From assembly GCF_937927635.1 (NCBI RefSeq), contig NZ_CALBRW010000016.1, forward strand, positions 310,001 to 374,000: a stretch of 64,000 bases of DNA, in the 5' to 3' direction. The notes under the pieces were generated by a model. The model searched no databases and was not told the DNA's origin. It was given only the letters and a program-made list of their open reading frames with translations. This DNA comes from an uncultured Microbacterium sp. GTDB taxonomy: Bacteria; Actinomycetota; Actinomycetes; Actinomycetales; Microbacteriaceae. Below are positions 43,941-52,407 of this stretch, piece after piece. Position 1 is the stretch's first letter. Every line of letters starts with the position of its first letter. The translations under genes were made by a program, and so were the position numbers.

Positions 43941-44396
43941 ATGGCGACAACCGACAAGACAGTGGTGTTCTCGGACGAGGAGCGCGCGGCGATGAAGGCC
44001 GCGTCGACCGAACGGCGCAGGACCCGATCGAAGGGGAAGAAGGATCCGGAGGAGCTCCGCCGCGAGGGCGAGGCCGAGGTGCGGGCGAAGCTGGCCGAGA
44101 TGCCCGACGACGATCGCGCACTGGGTGAGGCGCTGCACGCGCTGGTCGCCGACGTCGCGCCGCATCTGGTGCCGCGCACGTACTACGGGATGCCGGCGTA
44201 TGCGAACGAGGCCGGCAAGGTCGTGTGCTTCTACAAGCCGCGCTCCAAGTTCAAGGTGCGCTACTCGACGTTCGAGTTCGATCAGGCCGCGCACCTCGAC
44301 GACGGCGCTGTCTGGCCTGTCGCGTACGCGGTGACGGCGCTCGGTGACGAGCAGCTGGCGTTCCTCGGCGAGCGGGTCCGTCTCGCAGCATCCTGA
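43941..44396 (+). CDS. DUF1801-type protein
   Basis: 151 aa with AAGGAGG before the ATG. A charged N-terminal helix (~50 residues) precedes a DUF1801/YdhG-like domain (VADVAPHLVPRTYYGMPAYANEAGKVVCFY). This fold includes frataxin-like iron chaperones in Bacillus, but ligand residues are not recognisable here, so the role is open. Confidence 0.75.
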   Translation: MATTDKTVVFSDEERAAMKAASTERRRTRSKGKKDPEELRREGEAEVRAKLAEMPDDDRALGEALHALVADVAPHLVPRTYYGMPAYANEAGKVVCFYKPRSKFKVRYSTFEFDQAAHLDDGAVWPVAYAVTALGDEQLAFLGERVRLAAS

Positions 44397-44453
44397 TCCG
44401 CGCTCGCACGCGCGGGGTCGCACGCATGGGGTCTCGCGCGTAGCGTTGATCCC

Positions 44454-45575
44454 GTGAGTGCGCTTCCCTTCCCCGCATCCGTGTACGCAGCCCGTCTTGC
44501 GCGGGCGGGTGAGCTGGCGTCCGCCGCAGGGCTGGATGCCGTGATCGTCGGCCCCGGACCCGACCTGCGCTATCTGCTGGGAGTGGAGGGCGACACCATC
44601 GAGCGGCTGACGGCGCTGGTGCTGGTTCCCGGAGCGGATGCCGTGATCGTCGTCCCGCGGATGGAGCTGGCGAAAGTGCGCGACATCGCCGCGGGAGAGC
44701 TGGGCGTGCGCATCGCGGACTGGGTGGACGGCGAGGATCCGTACGCCCTGGTGCTGCAGGCGCTGCCGTCGGCGGCGACCAGGGTGGCCGTGTCGGATGC
44801 GCTGCCGGCCCTGCACGTGATCCCGATCGGCGAACGGACAGGCGTGCGCCTGGAGCTGGCGACGCCGGTGCTGCGCGAGGCGCGGATGGTGAAGGATACC
44901 GCCGAAGCGACCGAACTGGCCAGGGCGGGAGCGGCCATCGACGCCGTGCACCGCCGGGTGCCGGAGTGGCTGCGCGCCGGGCGCACCGAGCGCGAGGTGG
45001 CGGCCGACATCGCGGCGGCCATCGTCGAGGAGGGCCACGAGACCGTGGAGTTCGTGATCGTCGGCTCGGGCCCGAACGGCGCCGACCCGCACCACGAGGT
45101 CTCCGATCGCGTGATCCAGGACGGCGACGTGGTGGTGGTCGACATCGGCGGTGCGGTGCCCAGCGGCTACAACTCCGACAGCACGCGCACGTACGCGGTG
45201 GGTTCTCCGACCGACGAGCAGGCCGAGCGCATCGCCGTGCTGGTGCGTGCGCAGCAGGCGGCGGTGGATGCCGTGCGGCCCGGGGTCACGGCATCCGAGG
45301 TCGACGCCGCGGCACGCACCGTGCTGTCGGATGCCGGGCTCGGCGACGCGTTCCTGCACCGCACCGGCCACGGCATCGGGGTGTCGGTGCACGAGGAGCC
45401 GTACATCGCGCCCGGCAACGACCTTCCGCTGCATGAGGGCATGGCGTTCAGCATCGAGCCGGGCATCTACTTCCCGGGGGAGTGGGGCGCGCGCATCGAG
45501 GACATCGTCGTGGTGACGGCCGACGGATGCCGCAGGCTGAATGTCGCCCCGCACGAGCTGCGCTCGGTGGGCTGA
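44454..45575 (+). CDS. M24-family aminopeptidase (Xaa-Pro peptidase type)
   Basis: 373 aa from a GTG start. Residues 1-135 are the creatinase-like N-domain; the catalytic pita-bread domain follows with metal ligands in VVVVDIGGAVPSGYNSDSTRTY (two Asp), HRTGHGIG (His), FSIEPGIY (Glu) and RIEDIVVV (Glu). All five metal-binding residues are present, so an active Xaa-Pro peptidase is expected. Confidence 0.93.
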   Translation: MSALPFPASVYAARLARAGELASAAGLDAVIVGPGPDLRYLLGVEGDTIERLTALVLVPGADAVIVVPRMELAKVRDIAAGELGVRIADWVDGEDPYALVLQALPSAATRVAVSDALPALHVIPIGERTGVRLELATPVLREARMVKDTAEATELARAGAAIDAVHRRVPEWLRAGRTEREVAADIAAAIVEEGHETVEFVIVGSGPNGADPHHEVSDRVIQDGDVVVVDIGGAVPSGYNSDSTRTYAVGSPTDEQAERIAVLVRAQQAAVDAVRPGVTASEVDAAARTVLSDAGLGDAFLHRTGHGIGVSVHEEPYIAPGNDLPLHEGMAFSIEPGIYFPGEWGARIEDIVVVTADGCRRLNVAPHELRSVG

Positions 45576-45582
45576 GCGGCGA

Positions 45583-46428
45583 TCAGCGGACGATGGCCGT
45601 CACGGATGCCAGGCGCTGCAGCACCTCGTGACCGATCGACCCGAGCAGGAACCTGCGCACCGCACCGCGTCCACGACTGCCGACGACGGTCAGGCGTGCC
45701 TCCGACGCGAGCTCGTTGATCACCTGGGAGGGATATCCCTGCGCGACCGCTTCGATGATCTCGATGCCCGGATACCGGCTGTGCAGTCCTGCGAGGGACA
45801 GCGCGAGGGCCTCATGAGCTGCCTGCTCCATGCCTTCGCGGTAGTCCTCGAGGTCGACCATCAGCGCATGACGCGGAGCGGTGATCGGCGTCCATACGAT
45901 CACGGCGGTCAGCGGCTCGCCCAGGCGGTCGGCCTCGGCCGCCGCGAACGCGATCGCGGCCTCGGAGACGGGGGAGCCGTCCACGCCCACCACCACGCCG
46001 TGACGGTCGTCGCCCAGATCGAAGTCCGGCACGACCACCACCGGGCACTCCGCGGCGGCGGCGATGCGGATGCCATGCGATCCGCGCGCCGGTCCCTCGC
46101 CAGGGCCGCGGTAGTCGCTGCCGATGACCAGCAGGGCGGCATCCTTCGACGCCTCGACGAGAACTCCTGCCGGGTCGCCCATCGCGACGCGGGTGGTGAC
46201 CGGGAGGTTCGGCACGCGGATGCTGCCGGCAGCCTCGGCGAGGATCCGCTCGGTGGTCTCCAGCGCCGTCTGGATGACGATGCCCTCGCCGACCATGCCG
46301 ACAGCGCCGCCGACGACGCTGAGCAGCTCGATGGACTGCCCGCGTGTCTGGGCGCGGGACACCGCCCAGTCGATCACTCGGCGGCTCTCCTGCGCGTCGA
46401 TCACACCGACGACGATCTTCTCCGACAT
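45583..46428 (-). CDS. Tandem universal stress protein
   Basis: 281 aa with two Usp domains in tandem. The first has a partial ATP motif (LLVIGSDYRG); the second begins VVVGVDGSPVSEAAIAFA and ends with the G2xG9xG(S) nucleotide motif in VVGSRGRGAVRRFLLGSIG. Such double-domain proteins bind ATP and respond to stress or hypoxia in actinobacteria. Confidence 0.92.
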   Translation of the reverse strand: MSEKIVVGVIDAQESRRVIDWAVSRAQTRGQSIELLSVVGGAVGMVGEGIVIQTALETTERILAEAAGSIRVPNLPVTTRVAMGDPAGVLVEASKDAALLVIGSDYRGPGEGPARGSHGIRIAAAAECPVVVVPDFDLGDDRHGVVVGVDGSPVSEAAIAFAAAEADRLGEPLTAVIVWTPITAPRHALMVDLEDYREGMEQAAHEALALSLAGLHSRYPGIEIIEAVAQGYPSQVINELASEARLTVVGSRGRGAVRRFLLGSIGHEVLQRLASVTAIVR

Positions 46429-46511
46429 CTCCGGCTCCCATCTGTGCGGGGGCCTTCCACTCTATTGACTCCGTCGGGCTCCCGCTCGGAAGTCGGCCGT
46501 GGATATCCGGC

Positions 46512-47642
46512 TCAGACCCCCATCGCGTCGAGCGCGGCCTGCAGCCGCGCCACGGTGCCGTCGACGTCGCCGAGCTTGTCCAGGCCGAACAGGCCCATCC
46601 GGAACGTGGAGAACCCCTCGGGTTCGTCGCAGTGCAGCGGCACGCCGGCGGCGATCTGCAGGCCGGCGGCTTTGAAGGCCGCTCCCGTGCGAAGGCCGTC
46701 ATCGGTGGTGTGCGCGACCACCACGCTGGGCGCAGCATAGGCGGATGCCGCGACAGACGGCAGCCCGCGGTCGGCGAGCAGTGCGCGCACGCGGGTGCCG
46801 AGGTCGATCTGCGCCTGGCGCAGGCTGTCCAGACCGCGGTCGCGGGTCTCGATCATCTGCGTGAGATTGGCCGCGATGGAGTCGGTGGGCATGGTGGCGT
46901 GGTAGCCGGACCTCCCGTCGCGATAGCCGTCGGAGATGGCCAGCCAGCGGTTCAGGTCGAGGGCGAAGCTGGTCGGGGTGCCGGCGGCCACGGCATCCCG
47001 TCCCTTCTGGCTGAGCATGACGAAGCCGACCGCCGGCGTGCCCGACCAGCCCTTCTGCGGGGCGCTCAGCAGCACGTCCACGTCGAGGGCGGCCATGTCG
47101 ACCCACATCGCGCCGGAGGCGATGCAGTCCAGCACCAGCACGCCGCCCACCTCGTGCACGGCGTCTGCGAGGGCGCGCACGTAGTCGTCGGGGAGCAGGA
47201 TGCCGGCGGCGGTCTCCACGTGCGGGGCGAACACCACGTCGGGGCGGCCCGAGCGGATGGCGGCCGTGACCTCCTCGATGGGCGCGGGACTCCAGGCGGC
47301 CTGCGGGTCGTCGCTGTCGGGGCGAGCCTGGCATACCGTCGTGGCGGATGCGATGGAGCCCTGCTCGAGGATCTGCGACCAGCGATACGAGAAGAGCCCA
47401 TTGCGCACGACGAGCGCCTTCTTGCCGGTGGCCAGGTGCCGGGCGACGGACTCCATCGCGTAGCTGCCGCCGCCGTTGACGATGGCCCCGCTGTCGGCGC
47501 CGTAGGTCTCACGCAGGATGGCGAGCGTCTGCTGCATGATGCCGACGAACCGTGCCGACATGTGGTTGAGCGAGCGGTCGGTGAAGACCACCGAGTACTC
47601 CAGCAGTCCGTCGGGGTCGATGTCGTCGTGGGGAAGGCTCAT
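46512..47642 (-). CDS. Class V aminotransferase
   Basis: 376 aa PLP enzyme of the serine-glyoxylate/alanine-glyoxylate type. The PLP lysine lies in SAPQKGWSGTPAVGFV, with the aspartate strand LVLDCIASGAMWVDM before it. The exact amino donor/acceptor is not evident. The N-terminus (LEYSVVFTDRSLNHMS) corresponds to the PGPTPV-type substrate loop of the family. Confidence 0.88.
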   Translation of the reverse strand: MSLPHDDIDPDGLLEYSVVFTDRSLNHMSARFVGIMQQTLAILRETYGADSGAIVNGGGSYAMESVARHLATGKKALVVRNGLFSYRWSQILEQGSIASATTVCQARPDSDDPQAAWSPAPIEEVTAAIRSGRPDVVFAPHVETAAGILLPDDYVRALADAVHEVGGVLVLDCIASGAMWVDMAALDVDVLLSAPQKGWSGTPAVGFVMLSQKGRDAVAAGTPTSFALDLNRWLAISDGYRDGRSGYHATMPTDSIAANLTQMIETRDRGLDSLRQAQIDLGTRVRALLADRGLPSVAASAYAAPSVVVAHTTDDGLRTGAAFKAAGLQIAAGVPLHCDEPEGFSTFRMGLFGLDKLGDVDGTVARLQAALDAMGV

Positions 47643-47866
47643 GCCTCGATGGTGGCACCGCGGTGGGTTTTCGGTAAGCCGCTTCCACGAAGCGGAATCG
47701 CGTGCAGGCGGATCGCGGTGCGTCAGTGCCTGAGATCAAGCCCACCGGCGCCCGGACGGAAACTGTCGGGTACCGGGCTCGCCGACCTGCGGTTTCCGTC
47801 TCGTCGATCGAGAACTCGAACCGCTCTCGGTCCTGCAGGCGATCTACCATGCAGTCAGGAGCACTC

Positions 47867-48463
47867 ATGAAGCCCGGATCGGATGCCGGTGGGCACGCCT
47901 CTTCGCAGCGCGGACGCGCCCTGCGCTGGCCGGTCGTGTGCTGGTTGATCGTCCTGGTGCTGATCGGGATCGTGCAGGTCGTGCGCGAGGACGTGTTCGA
48001 CACCGTCGCCTTCGGTGTGGCCATCGTGCTGGTCATCGCCAGCATCCTGCTGCCGCAGCGCGCGGACCGAGGCGTGCACACGAGCGTGATCGCCATCACC
48101 GCCACAGCGCTGGCCGTGGCTGTCGCACTGCTGCCAAGGCACAGTCCCGGGATGGTGGCGGCCGTGCTGGTGACCGGGGTGGTCGCGCTGATCTCGGGAT
48201 GGGCGGGCACGGCATCCGCCGTCCATCGCTGGACGCCGGGACTGCACCGGCTGGCGGTGGCGTGGGCGGTGATCCTGGTGGTCGGATGCCTGTGGGAGCT
48301 GGCCCAGTTCATCGTCGGACGCCTCGCACCCACGCAGCCGAGTTTCGCGCTCAGCGACCTGGTCGACCCGCTGCTGGATGTGCCGCTGGGCAAGGCCGTG
48401 TTCGCCATGGCCTGGCTGGCGTGCGGGGTGTTCCTGGTGCTGCGGGGGAGGGGGACGCGATGA
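47867..48463 (+). CDS. Multi-pass membrane protein of unknown function
   Basis: 198 aa from the ATG at 47867, chosen for CAGGAG upstream; an ATG at 47849 would add six residues. Five hydrophobic helices span residues ~25-195, with no family signature recognised. Its stop overlaps the next small membrane-protein gene by 4 nt, so the two are coupled. Confidence 0.75.
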   Translation: MKPGSDAGGHASSQRGRALRWPVVCWLIVLVLIGIVQVVREDVFDTVAFGVAIVLVIASILLPQRADRGVHTSVIAITATALAVAVALLPRHSPGMVAAVLVTGVVALISGWAGTASAVHRWTPGLHRLAVAWAVILVVGCLWELAQFIVGRLAPTQPSFALSDLVDPLLDVPLGKAVFAMAWLACGVFLVLRGRGTR

Positions 48464-48657
48464 TCGTCAGCACCGCATTCTTCCTGCTGTGCGCGGCGGC
48501 GCTGGTGCTGGCTTCCTGGCGCATCCACCTGAGCGACCCTGAGGCCACTGTCACCGCACTGTTCGACCGGCTGCTGACCGACCGCTCCGTGCGCCTCGCC
48601 GTGCTCGTGGTGTGGTGGTGGCTGGGCTGGCACTTCCTCGCGGGGCAGACCCTGTGA
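48460..48657 (+). CDS. Small two-helix membrane protein (DUF6186-like)
   Basis: 65 aa. Two hydrophobic helices (~1-20 and ~45-60), the second very Trp-rich (VVWWWLGWHFL), joined by a short hydrophilic loop. Translationally coupled to the preceding membrane protein and perhaps part of one complex. Function unknown. Confidence 0.72.
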   Translation: MIVSTAFFLLCAAALVLASWRIHLSDPEATVTALFDRLLTDRSVRLAVLVVWWWLGWHFLAGQTL

Positions 48658-48673
48658 GCGGTCGTTCCGCCAC

Positions 48674-49132
48674 TCAGTGCTGCGGGAAGATGCGCCGCGC
48701 GCCGGAGCCGCCTTCGGCGAGAGCATCGTCGGGGTTGTAGATGGCGCACTGGCGCATCGAGAGGCATCCGCATCCCACGCACATCGCCAGGCCGTTGCGC
48801 ACCTGCTCGAGCTCGGCGATACGACGATCGAGCCGGGGACGCCATTCGCGGGCGAGCCGCGCCCAGTCGCGCTTGGTCGGGGCGTGCTCGGCGGGGAACT
48901 GCGCGAACGCGTCCTTGATCTCGGCGAGCGAGAGGCCCACATGCTGGGCGGCCTGGATCACGGCTATGCGACGCAGCACGGAGCGCGCGAAGCGCCGCTG
49001 ATTGCCGGTCGTGCGCGTGCTGGTGAGCAGTCCCTGCTGCTCGTAGTGGCGGATCGCCGACGTCGCGACACCCGCGCGGTCCGCGAAATCGCCGATCGTG
49101 AGCTCGTCATTCAGCACGACACGAGTCTGCAT
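48674..49132 (-). CDS. soxR: Redox-sensing MerR-family regulator SoxR
   Basis: 152 aa. MerR winged helix (IGDFADRAGVATSAIRHYEQQGL) and a dimerisation helix, then the SoxR [2Fe-2S] cluster motif with Cys118, Cys121, Cys123 and Cys129 (CxxCxCx5C). It activates target promoters when the cluster is oxidised by redox-cycling compounds. It is divergent from the MBL-fold gene at 49181, with a palindromic SoxR box between. Confidence 0.95.
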   Translation of the reverse strand: MQTRVVLNDELTIGDFADRAGVATSAIRHYEQQGLLTSTRTTGNQRRFARSVLRRIAVIQAAQHVGLSLAEIKDAFAQFPAEHAPTKRDWARLAREWRPRLDRRIAELEQVRNGLAMCVGCGCLSMRQCAIYNPDDALAEGGSGARRIFPQH

Positions 49133-49143
49133 CGCAGGAAGGC

Positions 49144-49174
49144 TTGACTTCAAGCGCACTTGAAGTCGGATGCT
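49144..49174 (+). promoter_or_regulatory. SoxR box and overlapping promoter
   Basis: GACTTCAAG at 49146-49154 and its complement at 49159-49167 form a 22-bp palindrome close to the SoxR consensus. It fills a 19-bp spacer between -35 TTGACT (49144) and -10-like GATGCT (49169), the long spacing that MerR-family activators correct by DNA distortion. The predicted start of transcription coincides with the ATG at 49181. Confidence 0.8.
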
Positions 49175-49180
49175 GTTCTC

Positions 49181-50020
49181 ATGACCATGATGGAGCTTCC
49201 TCCTCACCTCGTTCAGTGCGCGACCTGCGGTGTCGAGCGGTCCACGGACGGCCTGCCCGACGTCTGTCCGATCTGCGCCGATGAACGGCAGTACGTCCCT
49301 CTGACCGGGCAGCGGTGGGTGGACCCGGCCGACTTCACCGGTCGGATCGAGTTGACTGAGCGAGAGCCCGGGCTCTGGGGTCTCGATGTGGTGGACGGCA
49401 CCGGAATCGGCCAGCAGGCCAAGCTGATCGTGACCGACGGCGGCAACGTGCTGTTCGACGTTCCGGCCGCGATCACCGACGCGGCCGTGGATGCCGTGCG
49501 CCGGCTGGGCGACGTGCGGGGGATCATCGCATCGCATCCGCACATGTATGGACTTCAGTCGGTGTGGTCGCACGCGCTCGGCGGCGCCCCGGTCTACGTG
49601 TCCGCGGCGGATCGTTCCTGGCTCGGCTACGAACCCGCCCAACTGCGCGTGTGGGAGAACGTGGTGGAGATCGTCCCCGACGTCGTCGCCTCGCAGCCGG
49701 GAGGGCACTTCCCGGGCAGCGTCGTGGTGCACTGGCCCGGGCAGGACGGGGCGGGCGTGGTGCTGGCCGGCGACACCCTGTTCGTGAACCCCGACCTCCA
49801 GACCGTGGCGTTCATGCGCTCGTACCCGAACCACCTGCCACTGTCGGGCGACGTCGCCGAGCGGGTCGCCGCACACGTCGGCCGCTACGAGTTCGACCGC
49901 CTGTACGGAAACTTCCGGCATCGGCTGGCCAGCGATGCGCGCGAGAAGATGTTCGCGTCGGCACGAAGGCACGCGGCCTGGGTGCGCGGCGACTTCGACC
50001 ACCTCACGGGGCCGGGCTGA
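49181..50020 (+). CDS. MBL-fold hydrolase with N-terminal zinc ribbon, SoxR target
   Basis: 279 aa from the ATG at 49181, predicted leaderless; the earlier ATG at 49160 lies inside the SoxR box. The N-terminus has a rubredoxin-like ribbon (CATC … CPIC). The rest is a metallo-beta-lactamase fold in which the first metal motif is degenerate (ASHPHMYG instead of HxHxDH) and GDTLF is intact. Regulation by SoxR suggests a role in oxidative or redox-drug stress; the reaction is unknown. Confidence 0.85.
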   Translation: MTMMELPPHLVQCATCGVERSTDGLPDVCPICADERQYVPLTGQRWVDPADFTGRIELTEREPGLWGLDVVDGTGIGQQAKLIVTDGGNVLFDVPAAITDAAVDAVRRLGDVRGIIASHPHMYGLQSVWSHALGGAPVYVSAADRSWLGYEPAQLRVWENVVEIVPDVVASQPGGHFPGSVVVHWPGQDGAGVVLAGDTLFVNPDLQTVAFMRSYPNHLPLSGDVAERVAAHVGRYEFDRLYGNFRHRLASDAREKMFASARRHAAWVRGDFDHLTGPG

Positions 50021-50044
50021 GCTGCGGCCAGAGACCGCAGGCCG

Positions 50045-50389
50045 TCAGTCGCCGATCCCGGTGACCTGCGCGTTGTACTCCAGCGCCACCGCGATCCAGC
50101 CCGCCAGCTGCTCGTCGTCCAGCTCGCCGGCATCCACGGTGATCCACCCCGGTCCCATCTCGCGGCCGGGACCCATCACGGCCTGAGCCGCACCGGGGCG
50201 CTGCACGAGTTCGTCGTGCCGTTCGGCCGCGACCCGCACCAGCAGGTCGCCGTGCTTCTGCGCGCCGACGATCATCTTGTCGTTCACCATGAAGCAGCGC
50301 CCGCCGAACATCGACACCTCGCGTTGCACCGGCTGGGCGGCGATCAGCACGCGGATGCGCTCGGGGAGCTGCTCCTGAGAGGGCGTCAT
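50045..50389 (-). CDS. TfoX N-terminal domain protein
   Basis: 114 aa from the ATG at 50389. It matches the TfoX_N domain (VSMFGGRCFMVNDKMIVGAQKHGDLLVRV), present as stand-alone small proteins in many actinobacteria. Only in gammaproteobacteria is TfoX tied to competence, so no role is assigned here. It is convergent with the MBL-fold gene. Confidence 0.85.
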   Translation of the reverse strand: MTPSQEQLPERIRVLIAAQPVQREVSMFGGRCFMVNDKMIVGAQKHGDLLVRVAAERHDELVQRPGAAQAVMGPGREMGPGWITVDAGELDDEQLAGWIAVALEYNAQVTGIGD

Positions 50390-50449
50390 TCCGGAAGGAT
50401 ACGACTGCGGCGCAGAAACGAGAAGCCTCAGCATGTGCCGGGGCCCTGA

Positions 50450-50465
50450 CTGTGGAGCCTAGGAG
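50450..50465. repeat. Relic copy of the tRNA-Ala 3' end
   Basis: CTGTGGAGCCTAGGAG is repeated exactly at 50613-50628, where it is the 3' end of tRNA-Ala. A 147-bp GC-rich spacer with no gene lies between. It looks like the att scar of a lost element or a partial tRNA duplication. Confidence 0.55.
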
Positions 50466-50574
50466 TCCCCGTCGCTCTCCACCCGCCGCTTCGCGTCGCG
50501 CGGAGCCTCTGCTCCGTGGGCCCGCGAACTTCCGTCGCGCTGCGCGCGACGAGTTCGAATCACTCAGCCTGATA

Positions 50575-50613
50575 GACGAGAAGCGCCGACCCTTCGGGCC
50601 GGCGCTTCTCGTC
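50575..50613 (-). terminator. Terminator after tRNA-Ala
   Basis: GACGAGAAGCGCCG pairs with CGGCGCTTCTCGTC around a short GC loop directly at the tRNA 3' side. The stem is perfect over 14 bp. Confidence 0.8.
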
Positions 50614-50615
50614 TG

Positions 50616-50688
50616 TGGAGCCTAGGAGATTCGAACTCCTGACATCCGCCTTGCAAAGGCGGCGCTCTACCAACTGAGCTAAGGCCCC
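50616..50688 (-). tRNA. tRNA-Ala (anticodon TGC)
   Basis: 73 nt. Acceptor GGGGCCU/AGGCUCC (one G-U), D-arm AGCTCAGTTGGTAGAGC, anticodon loop TTTGCAA between CGCC and GGCG giving TGC, T-arm AGTTCGAATCT. It sits beside tRNA-Ile in the usual gyrA-linked actinobacterial order. Confidence 0.96.
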
Positions 50689-50725
50689 GAACGGCGCGGA
50701 CACCGCAGGAGTTCCGCGAACGGAG

Positions 50726-50799
50726 TGGGGCTACCAGGACTTGAACCTGGGACCTCTTCATTATCAGTGAAGCGCTCTAACCGCCTGAGCTATAGCCCC
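50726..50799 (-). tRNA. tRNA-Ile (anticodon GAT)
   Basis: 74 nt. Acceptor GGGGCUA/UAGCCCC, anticodon loop CTGATAA between CTTCA and TGAAG giving GAT, T-arm GGTTCAAGTCC. It is transcribed towards tRNA-Ala with a 37-bp spacer. Confidence 0.96.
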
Positions 50800-50914
50800 G
50801 TCAACCTCCAAGACTTTACCGGATCTCAGGGGTGAAAAGCGAATCGGCCGACCACCGCCCGCATGCCGGGCGTGGCGCGCCGGAGTGGGCGGGGCCGAAG
50901 CCCCGCCCACCGGG

Positions 50915-51709
50915 TCACCCCTCGCGCAGTGTCACGCTGCCTGCGGATGCCGAGACCTTCACGACGTGCCCGCTCCCCGGCCGCTCGGTCAGCCGGCTGT
51001 CCAGCGATCCGAAGGACACGTCCTGCCGCACGTCGTACTCCGCCCGCGGCAGCGTCACCTCCGCCGCGCCGGCCGACGTCTCGATGTCGACCTGGTCCGG
51101 CACGGTCGTCAGCGTCGAGGTCAGGCGCCCGGCGCTGACTGAATAGTCCACGGTCTGCACACCGCTCAGGTCGAGCTGAGCGCGGCCGGCGTTCACCTCG
51201 GCATCCACAGTCTTGGCGGTTCCCGCGACGGTGAGCGCTCCGGCGTTCACATCCAGGCCGAGCTCGGCGAAGTCGCCGTCCACCGACAGGGATCCGGCAT
51301 CCAGGCTGAGATCGGCGTCGATGCCGCGCAGCGAGTCCGGCAGCAGCAGCGTGGCACGCTGGTCATCGCCTGTCCAGAACGGATGGAACCCCCAGAAATC
51401 ATTCCTCGGGCTGCGGACCTTCAGCTCGTCACCATCGCGATTCACCGACCATCCGGTGGTCGAGCCCTGCTCGATGCTCAGCTCGGCCTTCTCGACCTCG
51501 GAGCTGAACTCCACGGTCATGTCGGCGACGCCGACCTCGAGGTCCAGCGAAGACACCCCCTGCACGTCGGCCTGCAGGCCGCCGCCCGAGCTCGCCACCT
51601 GTCGCGCCCCGGCGAACGCCGCCGTCCCGCCGGCGCCCAGCAGCGTCACTCCGCCGACCACCGCCAGAACCACCGTGAGCGCTCCGACGCTCTTCTTCGT
51701 GCTGCTCAT
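50915..51709 (-). CDS. DUF4097-type secreted/anchored beta-repeat protein
   Basis: 264 aa. An N-terminal transmembrane or signal helix (~9-31) precedes a repetitive beta-helix-like body with recurring Asp/Gly/Ser turns (DADLSLDAGSLSVDGDFAELGLDVNAGALTV), typical of DUF4097/LiaF-like proteins. It overlaps the response-regulator gene by 4 nt (ATGA), so it is part of the two-component operon and perhaps an envelope-stress sensor or output. Confidence 0.85.
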   Translation of the reverse strand: MSSTKKSVGALTVVLAVVGGVTLLGAGGTAAFAGARQVASSGGGLQADVQGVSSLDLEVGVADMTVEFSSEVEKAELSIEQGSTTGWSVNRDGDELKVRSPRNDFWGFHPFWTGDDQRATLLLPDSLRGIDADLSLDAGSLSVDGDFAELGLDVNAGALTVAGTAKTVDAEVNAGRAQLDLSGVQTVDYSVSAGRLTSTLTTVPDQVDIETSAGAAEVTLPRAEYDVRQDVSFGSLDSRLTERPGSGHVVKVSASAGSVTLREG

Positions 51710-52407
51710 CGCAGACCTCCCTGAGTCTCGTGTCCGGCATCCGCAGATCCCGTGCTCTCGATGTGGGCGAGTGCCGCCAGCACCCGCCGATTGCCGTCCT
51801 CGGGCTCCAGCCCGAGCTTCTGGAAGATGGCTGTGATGTGCTTCTCGACACTGGCCTCGCTGAGGAACAGCAGCTCGGCGATCGTGCTGTTCTGCTTCCC
51901 CTCCGCGATGAGCGCGAGCACCGTGCGCTCGCGCTCGGTCAGGCGCAGCATCCGCTCGTCCCTGTTGCGGCGGGTCAGCAGCTGCGCGACCACCTCGGGG
52001 TCGAGCACGGTCGCACCAGCCTCGATGCGCCGGACCGACTCGATGAACTCGGCGACGTCCGCCACCCGGTCCTTCAGCAGGTAGCCGAGCGCTCCGCCCT
52101 GAGTCGATCCGCTCTGGGCGGCGATCAGGTCGCTCGCGTAGCGCTCCTCGACGTACTGGGAGAGCACGAGCAGCGGGAGGGACGGATGCGCGGCGCGGAT
52201 CTCCAGGGCCGCGCGGATGCCCTCGTCGGTGAACGTCGGTGGCAGCCGCACGTCCAGGATGCACAGCTCGGGATCCTTCTCGACCACGGCGTCCGTGAGT
52301 CCGTGAGTGTCCGGGAGGGCGGCGATCACCTCGTGACCGGCATCCTCCAGCAGGCGCACCAGGCCCTCGCGCAGCAGCACGGAGTCCTCGCAGATCAGGA
52401 TGCGCAT
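51706..52407 (-). CDS. NarL/LuxR-family response regulator
   Basis: 233 aa. Receiver domain with acidic pocket CEDS at the start and the phospho-acceptor Asp in CILDVRLPP; a LuxR HTH at ~165-225 (LTERERTVLALIAEGKQNSTIAELLFLSEASVEKHI). It acts downstream of the histidine kinase, whose 3' end it overlaps by 13 bp. Its targets probably include the DUF4097 gene. Confidence 0.93.
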   Translation of the reverse strand: MRILICEDSVLLREGLVRLLEDAGHEVIAALPDTHGLTDAVVEKDPELCILDVRLPPTFTDEGIRAALEIRAAHPSLPLLVLSQYVEERYASDLIAAQSGSTQGGALGYLLKDRVADVAEFIESVRRIEAGATVLDPEVVAQLLTRRNRDERMLRLTERERTVLALIAEGKQNSTIAELLFLSEASVEKHITAIFQKLGLEPEDGNRRVLAALAHIESTGSADAGHETQGGLR

